Source of the DNA: Mycolicibacterium elephantis DSM 44368
GTDB lineage: Bacteria; Actinomycetota; Actinomycetes; Mycobacteriales; Mycobacteriaceae
Assembly (NCBI RefSeq): GCF_004014805.1
Contig: NZ_ATDN01000004.1
Location: forward strand, 93,128-157,127
DNA length: 64,000 nucleotides
Direction of reading: 5' to 3'
The translations under genes and the position numbers were made by a program. Positions 50,214 to 60,427 of the stretch are shown here, in pieces. The notes below the pieces were generated by a model. The model saw only the letters and a list, made by a program, of their open reading frames with translations, searched no databases and was not told the origin of the DNA. Numbering within the stretch: the stretch's first letter is position 1; each line of letters begins with the position of its first letter.

Positions 50214-52027
50214 CCTATCCGTTCAGTGCGATCGTCGGCCATGACCAGTTGCGGCTGGCCTTGGTGTTGTGCGCGATTCGGCCGGACATCGGCGGGGGGC
50301 TGATCCGTGGCGAGAAGGGCACCGCGAAGTCGACCGCCGTGCGCGGACTGGCCGCGGTGCTCGCCGCCGTCGACGACGGGGCGGCGCTGGTCGAGTTGCC
50401 GATCGGCGCAACCGAAGACCGCGTCGTGGGTTCCCTCGATCTGCAGAAGGTGCTGCGCGACGGGGAGCACGCGTTCTCGCCGGGGCTGCTGGCGCGCGCC
50501 CACGGCGGTGTGCTTTACGTCGACGAGGTGAACCTGCTGCACGATCACCTGGTCGACGTGCTGCTCGACGCGGCCGCGATGGGGCGGGTGCACATCGAAC
50601 GCGACGGCGTCTCGCACAGCCACGACGCCCGCTTCGTGCTCATCGGCACCATGAATCCCGAAGAGGGCGAACTGCGTCCGCAACTGCTGGACAGGTTCGG
50701 CCTGACCGTCGACGTGCGCGCCTCCCGCGATGTCGACGTCCGTGTCGACGTCATCCGCCAGCGGATGGCCTACGAGGCCGACCCGGAGGCCTTCGCCGAG
50801 GCCTATGCCGCCCAGGACGCCGAGCTGGCGCGGCGTATCGCGGCGGCCCGCGCCTCCGTGGGCTCGGTGACGTTGCCGGACACCGAGTTGCGCCGCATCG
50901 CGGCGCTGTGCGCGGCATTCGACGTCGACGGGATGCGGGCCGACCTCGTCGTCGCGCGCACGGCGGTGGCCCATGCCGCGTGGCGGGGCGCGGATACCGT
51001 TGCCGAAGAAGACATCCGGGTGGCGGCCGAACTGGCGCTGCCACACCGTCGGCGTCGCGATCCGTTCGACGATCCCGGGCTGGATCCCGAACAGCTCGAC
51101 CAGGCGATGGAGGACGCAGGCCAATCCGCCGAGCCGGAACCCGACCCGGACCCCGATCCGTCTGGCGGCGGTCAGGCGGGCTCGGAAGACACTGGGCCGC
51201 AAGGTAACACGGGCAGTGCAAGCCGGCCGAGCGCATCACCGTCGGCGGTGTACCGAACCCGCTCGCTGGTGGTCCCCGGGGTGGGGGAGGGCGCACCCGG
51301 GCGGCGATCGCGGGCACGCAACCGCACCGGCAGGACGATCGCCCCGACCGCCGACAAGGAGGCCGGCCACGGCGTGCACGTGTTCGGCACGCTGCTGGCC
51401 GCCGCCGAACGGCAACGGGGCCCGGGACGGCCGCAGCCACAGCCCGAGGACGTGCGTCGCGCCATCCGGGAAGGCCGGGAGGGTAACCTGGTGATCTTCG
51501 TGGTCGACGCCTCGGGGTCGATGGCGGCGCGCGACCGGATGGCGGCGGTCGGCGGGGCCGCGATGTCGCTGCTGCGCGATGCATACCAGCGCCGCGACAA
51601 GGTCGCGGTGATCACGTTCCGCAGGCAGGACGCCCAGCTGCTGCTGCCGCCGACGTCGTCGGTGCACATCGCCAGCCGTCGGCTCGCCCGTTTCGACACC
51701 GGCGGGAAAACGCCGCTGGCCCAAGGTCTGTTGGCCGCCCGCGACGTGGTGGTCCGGGAGAAGGCGCGTGACCGCGCGCGACGCAGCCTGGTGGTGGTGC
51801 TGACCGACGGACGCGCCACCGGAGGCCCGGACCCGCTCGGACGGGCGCGCGAGGCGGCCGCCCGGCTGGTGGCCGAGGGTGCCGCCGCCGTCGTCATCGA
51901 CTGCGAAACCTCTTATGTACGACTGGGTTTGGCCGAACAGCTGGCCGATCACCTGGGTGCGCCGACGGTGCGGCTGGCACAGCTTCGCGCCGACAACCTC
52001 GCCGACGTGATCCGCGACGCCGCATGA
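50210..52027 (+). CDS. Magnesium/cobalt chelatase-like AAA-VWA protein
   Basis: 605 residues combining the two small chelatase subunits: an AAA+ ChlI-like part (about 1-330: [11 protein letters not shown]alker [11 protein letters not shown]alker B), a Pro/acidic linker (about 300-410), and a ChlD-like VWA domain with [13 protein letters not shown] (about 425-600). It lacks the large porphyrin-binding subunit. Its place next to cobO and cobB suggests a role in metal insertion or in cobalamin-enzyme metal handling; this is inference. ATG 50210 overlaps the GNAT stop. Confidence 0.88.
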   Translation: MTYPFSAIVGHDQLRLALVLCAIRPDIGGGLIRGEKGTAKSTAVRGLAAVLAAVDDGAALVELPIGATEDRVVGSLDLQKVLRDGEHAFSPGLLARAHGGVLYVDEVNLLHDHLVDVLLDAAAMGRVHIERDGVSHSHDARFVLIGTMNPEEGELRPQLLDRFGLTVDVRASRDVDVRVDVIRQRMAYEADPEAFAEAYAAQDAELARRIAAARASVGSVTLPDTELRRIAALCAAFDVDGMRADLVVARTAVAHAAWRGADTVAEEDIRVAAELALPHRRRRDPFDDPGLDPEQLDQAMEDAGQSAEPEPDPDPDPSGGGQAGSEDTGPQGNTGSASRPSASPSAVYRTRSLVVPGVGEGAPGRRSRARNRTGRTIAPTADKEAGHGVHVFGTLLAAAERQRGPGRPQPQPEDVRRAIREGREGNLVIFVVDASGSMAARDRMAAVGGAAMSLLRDAYQRRDKVAVITFRRQDAQLLLPPTSSVHIASRRLARFDTGGKTPLAQGLLAARDVVVREKARDRARRSLVVVLTDGRATGGPDPLGRAREAAARLVAEGAAAVVIDCETSYVRLGLAEQLADHLGAPTVRLAQLRADNLADVIRDAA

Positions 52028-52049
52028 TGCCGATAGGGGAGAGTCCGAT

Positions 52050-52664
52050 ATGCCTCAGGGTCAACCGCTCACCGTCCCCGACGACGGGCTGACGACCCGA
52101 GCCCGACGCAACGCCCCGCTGCTCGCGGTGCACACCGGCGCGGGTAAGGGAAAGTCCACCGCCGCATTCGGTATGGCGTTGCGGGCCTGGAACCAGGGTT
52201 TCGACATCGCGGTGTTTCAGTTCGTCAAGAGCGCCAAGTGGAAAGTGGGCGAGGAGGCGGTGTTTCGTCAGCTGGGCCGGCTACACGACGAGCAGGGCGT
52301 CGGCGGTCCCGTCGAGTGGCACAAGATGGGCTCGGGCTGGTCGTGGACACGCAAACAGGGCAGCGACGACGACCACGCCGCGGCGGCCGCCGACGGCTGG
52401 GCCGAGATCGCGCGCCGTCTCGCCGAAGAGCGCCACGACTTCTATGTGCTCGACGAGTTCACCTATCCGCTGAAGTGGGGCTGGGTCGACGTCGAGGAGG
52501 TCGTCGCCACGTTGACGGCCCGGCCCGGCAGGCAACACGTCGTCATCACCGGCAGGGACGCTCCCGCGCCACTGCTGGACGCCGCCGACCTGGTCACCGA
52601 GATGACGAAGGTCAAGCACCCGATGGACGTCGGCCGCAAGGGTCAGAAGGGCATCGAGTGGTGA
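52050..52664 (+). CDS. cobO: Cob(I)yrinic acid a,c-diamide adenosyltransferase
   Basis: 204 residues with the P-loop HTGAGKGKSTAAFG, the FQFVKSAKWKVGEE segment and VLDEFTYPLKWGW. It transfers the adenosyl group of ATP to the cobalt of the corrin. ATG 52050 follows GGGGAGA. It is the first of the corrin genes here, 22 bases after the chelatase. Confidence 0.95.
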   Translation: MPQGQPLTVPDDGLTTRARRNAPLLAVHTGAGKGKSTAAFGMALRAWNQGFDIAVFQFVKSAKWKVGEEAVFRQLGRLHDEQGVGGPVEWHKMGSGWSWTRKQGSDDDHAAAAADGWAEIARRLAEERHDFYVLDEFTYPLKWGWVDVEEVVATLTARPGRQHVVITGRDAPAPLLDAADLVTEMTKVKHPMDVGRKGQKGIEW

Positions 52665-52682
52665 CCCACACCCGGCCCGCTT

Positions 52683-52746
52683 CCCCGCGAGCGTGCGTGA
52701 ACTCCCGCATCTTCTCGGCGTGTCGCCCGCAGACACGCACGTCCCC
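52683..52746. repeat. Dispersed inverted repeat, family II (copy b, reverse orientation)
   Basis: CGCGAGCGTGCGTGAACTCCCG at the left and CGGCGTGTCG, GCAGACACGCACG at the right match the reverse complement of the element at 41986-42050 block by block. It separates cobO from cobB. Confidence 0.65.
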
Positions 52747-52782
52747 TACTGACGTATGGGCCCACGCGGAAAAAGAGGTCAA

Positions 52783-54162
52783 ATGAGCGCGCCGGCGGTT
52801 GTCATCGCCGCGCCGGCGTCGGGCAACGGAAAGACCACTGTGGCAACGGGTTTGATGGGGGCGCTGCGGCGGGCCGGACGCGCGGTCGCGCCGTTCAAGG
52901 TCGGCCCCGACTACATCGACCCCGGCTACCACACGCTGGCCACGCGCCGACCAGGGCGCAACCTCGACCCGGTGCTGGTCGGCGAGCACCTGATCGGCCC
53001 GCTGTACCGACACGGCAGCGCCGGTGCCGACATCGCGGTCATCGAAGGGGTCATGGGCCTGTTCGACGGCCGGATCGATCACGACAACCCGTCGGCCACC
53101 GCGGCCGGTTCCACCGCACAGGTCGCGGGCATGCTGGGCGCGCCGGTCATCCTGGTCGTCGACGCCCGCGGCCAGAGCCACAGCATCGCGGCGCTGCTGC
53201 ACGGCTTTTCGACGTTCGACCGGTCGGTGCGCATTGCCGGGGTGATCCTCAACCGCGTCGGATCGGCGCGCCACGAAGAAGTGCTGCGCCAGGCCTGTGA
53301 GCACGCCGGCGTGCCGGTGTTCGGCGCCATTCCGCGTACCGACGAACTATCGGTCCCCTCAAGGCATCTCGGGCTCGTCACGGCCGTCGAGTACGGCGAG
53401 CGGGCACGGGCCGCGGTCGAGGCGATGATCGCGCTCGTGGGCCGCCACGTCGACCTCGTCGGTCTGATGGCGGTGGCAGCCAGTCGCGTCGCCGACCCGC
53501 CGTGGGACCCCGCGGTGGCCGCTCCTGGCGAAGCGGACGGCGCCGACGTCACCGTCGCGTTCGCCTCGGGCAAGGCATTCAGCTTCGGCTACGCCGAACA
53601 CCGGGAGTTGTTGGCGGCCGCGGGCGCACAAGTGGTCGAGTTCGACCCGCTGACCGATCCACTACCGCCGGACACCGCGGCGGCGGTGATCCCCGGCGGC
53701 TTCCCCGAGCAGTTCAGCACCGACCTGTCGGCCAACGACCTTGTGCGCCAGCAGATCAACGCGCTCGCCGCATCCGGCGCCCCGGTGCACGCCGAATGCG
53801 CGGGCCTGACCTACCTGGTCGACGAACTCGACGGCTACCCGATGTGCGGGGTGTTGTCGGGTTCGGCGCGCTTCACCGATCGGCTCACCCTGGGCTACCG
53901 GCAGGGCGTCGTGGTGGCCGACTCGCCGCTGCACCGCAACGGCGAACGCATCATGGGCCACGAATTCCACCGCACCACAGTGCGGTTCACCGACAGCTAC
54001 CCGCCCGCATGGATATTCACGGGCAACACCCTGCCCGCCGTGCGGGACGGCGCCGTCGACGCCGGCGTGCACGCCGGTTTCCTGCACACCCACCCGGCCG
54101 CGCACCCGCGGGCGATCACCCGTTTCGTCGCCTCGGCCGCAACCTCTAGGCTCGCACGGTGA
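52783..54162 (+). CDS. cobB: Cobyrinic acid a,c-diamide synthase
   Basis: 459 residues. ATP-binding domain with SGNGKTTVATG and KVGPDYIDPGYH, then a glutaminase domain with the nucleophile Cys in HAECAGLTYL. It amidates side chains a and c of (hydrogeno)cobyrinate. This is the CbiA/CobB family, named cobB in M. tuberculosis; it is unrelated to the CobB deacetylase. ATG 52783 has AAGAGG upstream. Its stop overlaps the cysG GTG. Confidence 0.95.
   Translation: MSAPAVVIAAPASGNGKTTVATGLMGALRRAGRAVAPFKVGPDYIDPGYHTLATRRPGRNLDPVLVGEHLIGPLYRHGSAGADIAVIEGVMGLFDGRIDHDNPSATAAGSTAQVAGMLGAPVILVVDARGQSHSIAALLHGFSTFDRSVRIAGVILNRVGSARHEEVLRQACEHAGVPVFGAIPRTDELSVPSRHLGLVTAVEYGERARAAVEAMIALVGRHVDLVGLMAVAASRVADPPWDPAVAAPGEADGADVTVAFASGKAFSFGYAEHRELLAAAGAQVVEFDPLTDPLPPDTAAAVIPGGFPEQFSTDLSANDLVRQQINALAASGAPVHAECAGLTYLVDELDGYPMCGVLSGSARFTDRLTLGYRQGVVVADSPLHRNGERIMGHEFHRTTVRFTDSYPPAWIFTGNTLPAVRDGAVDAGVHAGFLHTHPAAHPRAITRFVASAATSRLAR
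54147..54152 (+). promoter_or_regulatory. -10 box TAGGCT internal to cobB, for cysG
   Basis: TAGGCT ends six bases before GTG 54159, so cysG may also be transcribed on its own as a leaderless mRNA. Confidence 0.4.
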
Positions 54163-55370
54163 GCGAGATCGCCTACCTCGTCGGCCTGCGCCTGACCGGG
54201 AAGAAAGTCGTCGTCGTCGGGGGCGGCACCGTGGCACAGCGCAGGCTGCCGCTGCTGGTGGCCAACGGCGCCGACGTGCACGTCATCACCCCCGCCGCCA
54301 CCCCCGCGGTCGAGGCCATGAGCAAACAGCAGCCCGGAATCACGCTGGAGCTCAGGGAATTCCGGGAAGGCGATCTCGACGGGGCCTGGTACGTCATCGC
54401 GGCCACCGACGACGCCGCCGTCAACGCCGCCGTCGTCGCCGAGGCCGAACGTCACCGCATCTTCTGCGTCCGCGCCGACGTCGCACGCGAGGGCACGGCG
54501 GTGACCCCGGCGTCGTTCGAGTACGAGGGCCTTTCGGTCGGCGTGCTGGCCGGCGGTGACCATCGGCGCTCCGCGGCCATCCGGTCGGCCATCCACGAGG
54601 CGATGCAGAGTGGGCTGATCGCCCCCGGCGACACGCCCGGCGTCGTGCAGGGCGGCATCGCGCTGGTCGGTGGCGGGCCCGGCGACCCCGAACTGGTCAC
54701 CGTCCGCGGGCGGCGGTTGCTGTCGCACGCCGACGTCGTCGTCGCCGACCGCCTGGCCCCCCAGGAACTGCTGGCCGAGCTGCCGCCGCACGTGGAGGTG
54801 ATCGACGCCGCCAAGATCCCCTACGGGCGGGCGATGGCGCAGGACGCGATCAACGATGTGCTCATCGAGCGGGCCAAGGCCGGCAAGTTCGTCGTGCGGC
54901 TCAAAGGCGGCGATCCGTTCGTGTTCGCGCGCGGCTACGAGGAACTGCTGGCCTGTGTCGACGCCGGAATTCCGGTCACGGTCGTGCCCGGTGTGACCAG
55001 CGCCATAGCCGTACCCGCGCTGGCCGGCGTTCCCGTCACGCACCGCGGGGTCACGCACGAGTTCGTGGTGGTCAGCGGCCACGTTGCGCCGGGGCATCCC
55101 GAATCGTTAGTGAATTGGGATGCGCTGGCCGCGATGTCCGGCACGATCGTTTTGCTGATGGCGGTGGAGCGCATCGAGTTGTTCAGCAATGCGTTGCTGG
55201 CAGGCGGTCGACCTGCGGATACGCCGGTGTTGGTGGTGCAGCACGGCACCACCGCGTCCCAGCGAACGTTGCGGGCCACCCTGGCCGACGCGCCGGCACG
55301 GATCCGGGAGGAAGGGATTCGGCCGCCGGCGATCATCGTGATCGGCTCGGTGGCGGCGTTCGGCGGTTAA
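54159..55370 (+). CDS. cysG: Sirohaem synthase (precorrin-2 dehydrogenase plus uroporphyrinogen-III methyltransferase)
   Basis: 403 residues, two domains. About 1-155 is the NAD-binding precorrin-2 dehydrogenase/ferrochelatase part (VVVVGGGTVAQRRL). About 160-400 is the SAM-dependent methyltransferase (VGGGPGDPELVTVRG, RLKGGDPFVFARG, VPGVTSAIAVPA). It makes precorrin-2 for B12 and sirohaem for sulfite/nitrite reductases. GTG 54159 overlaps the cobB stop (GTGA). Confidence 0.94.
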   Translation: MSEIAYLVGLRLTGKKVVVVGGGTVAQRRLPLLVANGADVHVITPAATPAVEAMSKQQPGITLELREFREGDLDGAWYVIAATDDAAVNAAVVAEAERHRIFCVRADVAREGTAVTPASFEYEGLSVGVLAGGDHRRSAAIRSAIHEAMQSGLIAPGDTPGVVQGGIALVGGGPGDPELVTVRGRRLLSHADVVVADRLAPQELLAELPPHVEVIDAAKIPYGRAMAQDAINDVLIERAKAGKFVVRLKGGDPFVFARGYEELLACVDAGIPVTVVPGVTSAIAVPALAGVPVTHRGVTHEFVVVSGHVAPGHPESLVNWDALAAMSGTIVLLMAVERIELFSNALLAGGRPADTPVLVVQHGTTASQRTLRATLADAPARIREEGIRPPAIIVIGSVAAFGG

Positions 55371-55389
55371 AGGATTCCTAAGATTACTG

Positions 55390-55395
55390 TAAGGT
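55390..55395 (+). promoter_or_regulatory. -10 box TAAGGT for efpA
   Basis: TAAGGT ends eight bases before ATG 55404, within TTAC-TGTAAG-GTAA, a short inverted repeat that could be an operator. AGGA-T-TCCT at 55371-55379 follows the cysG stop. Confidence 0.4.
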
Positions 55396-55403
55396 AACCC
55401 GTT

Positions 55404-56984
55404 ATGACGGCTCTCAATGACGCAGCGCGCGCAGCCATGCGCCGTGACGCCGAGGGCGGGGCAAATCGGTCGCAACCCGTACGCGGGCGCCGGGCCGCTG
55501 CCGAGCGAAATCGTACAGCCCCGGTATGGCAACCGTCGCGGCGGTTCTTCGCCGCGGTCATCGCCATCGGCGGGATGCAGTTGCTGGCCACCATGGACAG
55601 CACCATCGCGATCGTCGCGCTACCCAAGATCCAAGACGAGCTGAGCCTGACGGACGCCGGCCGCAGCTGGGTCATCACCGCCTATGTGCTGGCGTTCGGC
55701 GGCCTGATGCTGCTGGGCGGCCGGCTCGGCGACACCATCGGCCGCAAGCGGACCTTCATCGTCGGCGTCACGCTGTTCTCGATCGCCTCGATCCTGTGCG
55801 GCATCGCCTGGGACGAGAGCACCCTGGTGATCGCCAGGTTGCTGCAGGGCGTGGGCGCCGCGATCGCCTCGCCGACCGGACTGGCGCTGATCGCCACGAC
55901 GTTCCCCAAGGGACCGGCCCGCAACGCGGCCACCGCGGTGTTCGCCGCGATGACGGGCGTCGGTTCGGTCATGGGCCTGGTGGTCGGCGGCGCGCTGACC
56001 GAAGTCTCGTGGCGCTGGGCGTTTTTGGTGAACGTTCCGATCGGGATGCTGGTGGTCTACCTGGCCCGCAGGACCCTGCGTGAGACGCAGCGCGAGCGGT
56101 TGAAGCTCGACGCCGCCGGCGCGATCCTGGCCACGCTGGGCTGTACGGCCGCGGTGTTCGGCTTCTCGATGGGCCCCGAGCAGGGCTGGCTGTCCCCGGC
56201 GACCGTGGGCTCGGGCATCGCCGCGCTGACCTTCCTGATCGCGTTCCTCTATGTCGAACGCACCGCGGAAAACCCCGTCGTGCCGTTCGAGCTGTTCAAG
56301 GACCGCAACCGGGTCGCCACCTTCGCGGCGATCTTCCTGGCCGGCGGCGTGATGTTCACGCTGACCGTGCTGATCGGGCTGTACGTGCAGGACATCATGG
56401 GCTACACGCCGCTGCGCGCCGGTATCGGCTTCATCCCGTTCGTCATCGCGCTCGGCATCGGGCTGGGCGCGTCGTCGCACCTGGTGTCGCTGTTCCCGCC
56501 GCGTGTGCTGGTGATCGCCGGCGGCGTGCTGGTGCTCGGCGCGATGATCTACGGCTCCACGCTGCACGGCGACATCCCATACTTCCCGAACCTGGTGATC
56601 CCGATCACCGTCGGCGGCTTCGGCATCGGCATGATCGTCGTCCCGTTGACCGTGTCGGCCATCGCCGGTGTCGGGTTCGACCAGATCGGGCCGGTGTCGG
56701 CGATCGCGCTGATGCTGCAGAACCTCGGCGGCCCACTGGTGTTGGCGGTGGTCCAGGCCGTGATCACCTCGCGCACGCTGTATCTGGGCGGCACCACCGG
56801 ACCGGTGCACGACATGGACGCCGCGCAATTGCATGCGCTAGACCAGGGCTACACCTACGGTCTGCTGTGGGTGGCCGCGGTCGCGGTGATCGTCGGCTGT
56901 GCGGCGCTGTTCATCCGCTACACCGCCGCGGAGGTCGCCCACGCCCAAGAGGTCAAGGACGCGCTCGACCAGGGCGAGCTGTAG
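55404..56984 (+). CDS. efpA: EfpA-type MFS multidrug exporter (14 helices)
   Basis: 526 residues, DHA2 family of major facilitators with 14 membrane helices. A charged N-terminal cytoplasmic tail (about 1-48) precedes the first helix. Motif A GGRLGDTIGRKR and the acidic membrane residue in LLATMDSTIAIVALP (motif D1) are present. EfpA in M. tuberculosis (Rv2846c) exports lipophilic compounds and lies between cysG and proS as here. Followed by a paralogue. Confidence 0.93.
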   Translation: MTALNDAARAAMRRDAEGGANRSQPVRGRRAAAERNRTAPVWQPSRRFFAAVIAIGGMQLLATMDSTIAIVALPKIQDELSLTDAGRSWVITAYVLAFGGLMLLGGRLGDTIGRKRTFIVGVTLFSIASILCGIAWDESTLVIARLLQGVGAAIASPTGLALIATTFPKGPARNAATAVFAAMTGVGSVMGLVVGGALTEVSWRWAFLVNVPIGMLVVYLARRTLRETQRERLKLDAAGAILATLGCTAAVFGFSMGPEQGWLSPATVGSGIAALTFLIAFLYVERTAENPVVPFELFKDRNRVATFAAIFLAGGVMFTLTVLIGLYVQDIMGYTPLRAGIGFIPFVIALGIGLGASSHLVSLFPPRVLVIAGGVLVLGAMIYGSTLHGDIPYFPNLVIPITVGGFGIGMIVVPLTVSAIAGVGFDQIGPVSAIALMLQNLGGPLVLAVVQAVITSRTLYLGGTTGPVHDMDAAQLHALDQGYTYGLLWVAAVAVIVGCAALFIRYTAAEVAHAQEVKDALDQGEL

Positions 56985-57001
56985 CGATTCGGGCGTAGTT
57001 C

Positions 57002-57018
57002 GTCACGCCTAGCGTGAC
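57002..57018. promoter_or_regulatory. Perfect palindrome GTCACGC-CTA-GCGTGAC
   Basis: Seven-base arms around three bases, in the 73-base gap between the two exporter genes, 26 bases upstream of the -10 box TAGGCT (57044-57049). The position favours an operator over a terminator; no regulator gene is adjacent. Confidence 0.5.
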
Positions 57019-57043
57019 CAAGTACGCCGAAATCGCCCATGGG

Positions 57044-57049
57044 TAGGCT
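57044..57049 (+). promoter_or_regulatory. -10 box TAGGCT for second exporter
   Basis: TAGGCT ends eight bases before ATG 57058. It gives the second exporter its own promoter. Confidence 0.45.
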
Positions 57050-57057
57050 GGCTATCC

Positions 57058-58542
57058 ATGTCTGCCGGGTCGACGGACCACACGCCGCTGGCGTCGAAGG
57101 TGTTGGGCCCGGCGATCTTCGCGATCACCGGCATGCAGCTCATGTCGACGCTCGACGGCACGATCGTGATCGTCGCGCTACCGCGGATGCAGGCCGATCT
57201 CGGCCTCACCGACGTGAGCAAGAGCTGGGTGATCACCGCATACGTGCTGGCGTTCGGCGGGCTGTTGCTGCTCGGCGGGCGCGTCGGCGACGCGATCGGG
57301 CACAAGCGGGCGTTTCTGTCGGGCGTTGGGGTGTTCACGATCGCCTCGCTGGTGTGCGGCCTGGCCACCGACCCGACCACGCTGATCGTGGCGCGGGCGG
57401 TGCAGGGCACCGGGGCGGCGGTCGCCGCGCCCACCGGGCTCGCGTTGATCGCGACGACGTACGCGGTCGGGCAGGCCCGCAACCGGGCGTTGGCGATCTC
57501 GGCGGCGATGCAGGGCATCGGCTCGGTGACCGGCCTGGTCCTCGGCGGTGCGCTGACCGTGATCTCGTGGCGGCTGGCGTTTCTCATCAACGTGCCGATC
57601 GGCGTGGTCATCATCGCCGTCGCGGTCACCCAGCTCGCCGAGACCCATCATGAGCGCCTCAAACTCGACGTCGCCGGCGCGCTGCTGGCCACGCTGGGTT
57701 GCACGTCGGCGGTGCTGGTCTTCACCCAGGGACCCCCGCGCGGGTGGATCGATCCGCTGGTGATCGGCGCCGCGGTGGCCGCGGCGGTGTTCTTCCTCGG
57801 GTTTCTGCTCGTCGAGCGCACCGCGCAGCACCCCATCGTTCCGTTCTCGGTGTTCGACAACCGCAACCGGGTGATGACGTTCGTCGCGCTGTTCCTGGCC
57901 GGCGGCGTGATGCTGACCCTGACGGTGATGATCGGGTTGCTGGTGCAGGACGTGCTCGGCTACTCGGCGCTGAGGGCCGGCATCTGCTTCATCCCGTTCG
58001 CGCTGGCGTTCGGGGTGGGCAGCGCGACCGCGGCCAAGCTGGCACCCCGCATCGCGCCGCGCTGGCTGATCATCGGCGGCGGCGTGTTCGTGCTCGGCGC
58101 GATGCTGTACGGCTCGCTGCTGGACCGCAGCATCCCGTATTTCCCGGACCTGTTCGCGCCCATCGTCGTCGGCGGTTTCGGGATCGGGATGATCGCGGTG
58201 ATCCTGCCGCTGTGCGCGATCGCGGGGGTGGGCCCCGGCGAGATCGGCCCGGTGTCCTCGATCACGCTCATGGTGCAGAACCTGGGCGGCCCGCTGGTGC
58301 TGGTCGTCATCCAGGCCGTGCAGACCTCTCGCACGCTGTACCTGGGCGGCACCACCGGCCCGGTCAAGGACATGACACCCGCCCAGCTCGACGCGCTGGG
58401 GCAGGGGTACACGTACTCGCTGCTGTGGGTGGCCGGCATCGCGGTGATCGTCGGCATCGCCGCGTTCTGGATCGGGTTCACCGCCCGCCAGATCGCCACC
58501 GCCCAGCACACCCGCGAAGCGGTGGAGGCCGGCGAGCTCTAG
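57058..58542 (+). CDS. EfpA paralogue, MFS exporter (14 helices)
   Basis: 494 residues, co-linear with EfpA over the whole membrane part ([46 protein letters not shown]), but with only about 14 residues before the first helix instead of about 48. It is a tandem duplication that has diverged, so substrates may differ. Motif A has His-Lys where EfpA has Arg-Lys. It has its own promoter and a palindromic candidate operator. Confidence 0.9.
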   Translation: MSAGSTDHTPLASKVLGPAIFAITGMQLMSTLDGTIVIVALPRMQADLGLTDVSKSWVITAYVLAFGGLLLLGGRVGDAIGHKRAFLSGVGVFTIASLVCGLATDPTTLIVARAVQGTGAAVAAPTGLALIATTYAVGQARNRALAISAAMQGIGSVTGLVLGGALTVISWRLAFLINVPIGVVIIAVAVTQLAETHHERLKLDVAGALLATLGCTSAVLVFTQGPPRGWIDPLVIGAAVAAAVFFLGFLLVERTAQHPIVPFSVFDNRNRVMTFVALFLAGGVMLTLTVMIGLLVQDVLGYSALRAGICFIPFALAFGVGSATAAKLAPRIAPRWLIIGGGVFVLGAMLYGSLLDRSIPYFPDLFAPIVVGGFGIGMIAVILPLCAIAGVGPGEIGPVSSITLMVQNLGGPLVLVVIQAVQTSRTLYLGGTTGPVKDMTPAQLDALGQGYTYSLLWVAGIAVIVGIAAFWIGFTARQIATAQHTREAVEAGEL

Positions 58543-58554
58543 CCGCGCCACCAG

Positions 58555-58560
58555 TAAGGT
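58555..58560 (+). promoter_or_regulatory. -10 box TAAGGT for proS
   Basis: TAAGGT ends eight bases before GTG 58569, which it supports as the start over ATG 58581. Confidence 0.45.
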
Positions 58561-58568
58561 TGTCGGCT

Positions 58569-60308
58569 GTGATCACCCGCATGTCAGAGCTGTTTCTGCG
58601 TACGCTGCGCGACGACCCGGCCGACGCCGAGGTTCCCAGCCACAAGCTGCTGATCCGGGCGGGTTACATCCGCCCGGTCGGGCCGGGGCTGTACAGCTGG
58701 CTTCCGCTGGGGCTCAGGGTGCTGCGCAAGGTCGAGAACATCGTGCGCGAGGAGATGACCGCGATCGGCGGCCAGGAGATCCTGTTTCCCGCGTTGCTTC
58801 CCAAGGCGCCCTACGAGGCGACGAACCGATGGACCGAGTACGGCGACAGCGTCTTCCGCCTGCAGGACCGCCGCGGCAACGACTACATGCTCGGGCCGAC
58901 CCACGAAGAGTTCTTCACCTTGACGGTCAAGGGCGAGTACAGCAGCTACAAGGACTTTCCGCTGCTGCTGTTCCAGATCCAGACCAAGTACCGCGACGAG
59001 GCCAGGCCCCGCGCCGGGATTCTGCGGGGCCGCGAGTTCGTGATGAAGGACTCGTATTCCTTCGACGTCTCCGATGACGGGCTTGCGGCCCAGTACCAAG
59101 CCCACCGCGACGCCTACCAACGGATCTTCGACCGCCTCGGCGTGCGCTACGTGATCGTCTCGGCGGTGTCAGGTGCCATGGGCGGCAGCGCATCCGAGGA
59201 GTTTCTCGCCGAAAGCGATGTCGGTGAGGACACGTTCGTGCGCTGCGTGGAATCCGGATACGCCGCCAACGTCGAGGCGGTCACCACCGCGGTGCCGGCC
59301 GCGCTGCCCATCGAGGGCCAACCCGAAGCCAAGGTGTACGACACCCCCGGCACCCCGACCATCGCCACGCTGGTCGAGTGGGCCAACACCGCGCTGGACC
59401 GCACGGTCACCGCGGCGGACACGCTCAAGAACGTCGTGCTGAAGGTGCGCCAGCCAGGCGGGGAGTGGGAACTGCTGGCGGTGGGGGTGCCCGGCGACCG
59501 CGAGGTCGACGAGAAGCGCCTCGGCGCCGCGCTCGAACCCGCGGAGTACGCGATGCTCGAGGACGCCGACTTCGCCAGGTATCCGTTCCTGGCGAAGGGT
59601 TACATCGGTCCGAAAGCATTGCTGGCCAACGGTGTTCGCTACCTCGTCGACCCGCGGGTGGTGGACGGCACGTCGTGGATCACCGGGGCCGACGAGCCGG
59701 GCAAGCACGTGGTCGGGCTGGTCGCCGGCCGTGACTTCGTCCCCGACGGCACCATCGAGGCCGCCGAGGTGCGCGACGGCGACCCGTCTCCGGACGGGGC
59801 AGGGCCGCTGGTCTCGGCACGCGGCATCGAGATCGGCCACATCTTCCAGCTCGGCCGCAAATACACCGACGCGTTCGAGGTGGACGTGCTCGGCGAGGAC
59901 GGCAAGCCGGTGCGACTCACGATGGGCTCCTACGGAATCGGGGTGTCGCGGCTGGTCGCGGTGATCGCCGAACAGCATCACGACGAGCTTGGTCTGGTGT
60001 GGCCGTCCTCGGTCTCGCCGTACGACGCGCACGTGGTGATCGCCAACAAGGACGCCGCCGCCCGTGCCGGTGCCGAAGAGCTGGCCGCGGAACTGGACCG
60101 GCTCGGCGTCGAGGTCCTGCTCGACGACCGCACCGCCTCGCCCGGAGTGAAGTTCAAGGACGCCGAATTACTCGGTGTGCCATGGATTGTCGTCGTCGGG
60201 CGCGGCTGGGCCGACGGTGTCGTCGAGTTGCGCAACCGGGCCGCCGGCGAGACGCGTGAGATCGCCGTCGCGAACGCGGCCGCAGACATCGCCGCGGCGC
60301 TGCGATAG
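58569..60308 (+). CDS. proS: Prolyl-tRNA synthetase, bacterial type
   Basis: 579 residues. Class II synthetase: motif 1 around [13 protein letters not shown], motif 2 ([20 protein letters not shown]), motif 3 ([11 protein letters not shown]), with the large insertion domain between motifs 2 and 3 (about 225-410) that edits Ala-tRNAPro, and a C-terminal anticodon-binding domain (about 480-579). GTG 58569 chosen from the promoter; ATG 58581 is four codons in. Confidence 0.96.
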   Translation: MITRMSELFLRTLRDDPADAEVPSHKLLIRAGYIRPVGPGLYSWLPLGLRVLRKVENIVREEMTAIGGQEILFPALLPKAPYEATNRWTEYGDSVFRLQDRRGNDYMLGPTHEEFFTLTVKGEYSSYKDFPLLLFQIQTKYRDEARPRAGILRGREFVMKDSYSFDVSDDGLAAQYQAHRDAYQRIFDRLGVRYVIVSAVSGAMGGSASEEFLAESDVGEDTFVRCVESGYAANVEAVTTAVPAALPIEGQPEAKVYDTPGTPTIATLVEWANTALDRTVTAADTLKNVVLKVRQPGGEWELLAVGVPGDREVDEKRLGAALEPAEYAMLEDADFARYPFLAKGYIGPKALLANGVRYLVDPRVVDGTSWITGADEPGKHVVGLVAGRDFVPDGTIEAAEVRDGDPSPDGAGPLVSARGIEIGHIFQLGRKYTDAFEVDVLGEDGKPVRLTMGSYGIGVSRLVAVIAEQHHDELGLVWPSSVSPYDAHVVIANKDAAARAGAEELAAELDRLGVEVLLDDRTASPGVKFKDAELLGVPWIVVVGRGWADGVVELRNRAAGETREIAVANAAADIAAALR

Positions 60309-60427
60309 CGGACCGGGCCCGTGCCGCCGGATGCTCGAGGTGTCAATCGAGCGCATCGAGGCGTTTCGCCGCCCCCGCGAGCCGGGCATCGACGTGCCGT
60401 TCGAGACGGGCCGCAGCTGAGGGCGAC

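Noticed and set aside
60331..60420. 29-codon ORF MLEVSIERIEAFRRPREPG... after proS
   Set aside because: No promoter or Shine-Dalgarno, and no recognisable family; it may be the remnant of a deleted gene end, but this cannot be supported.
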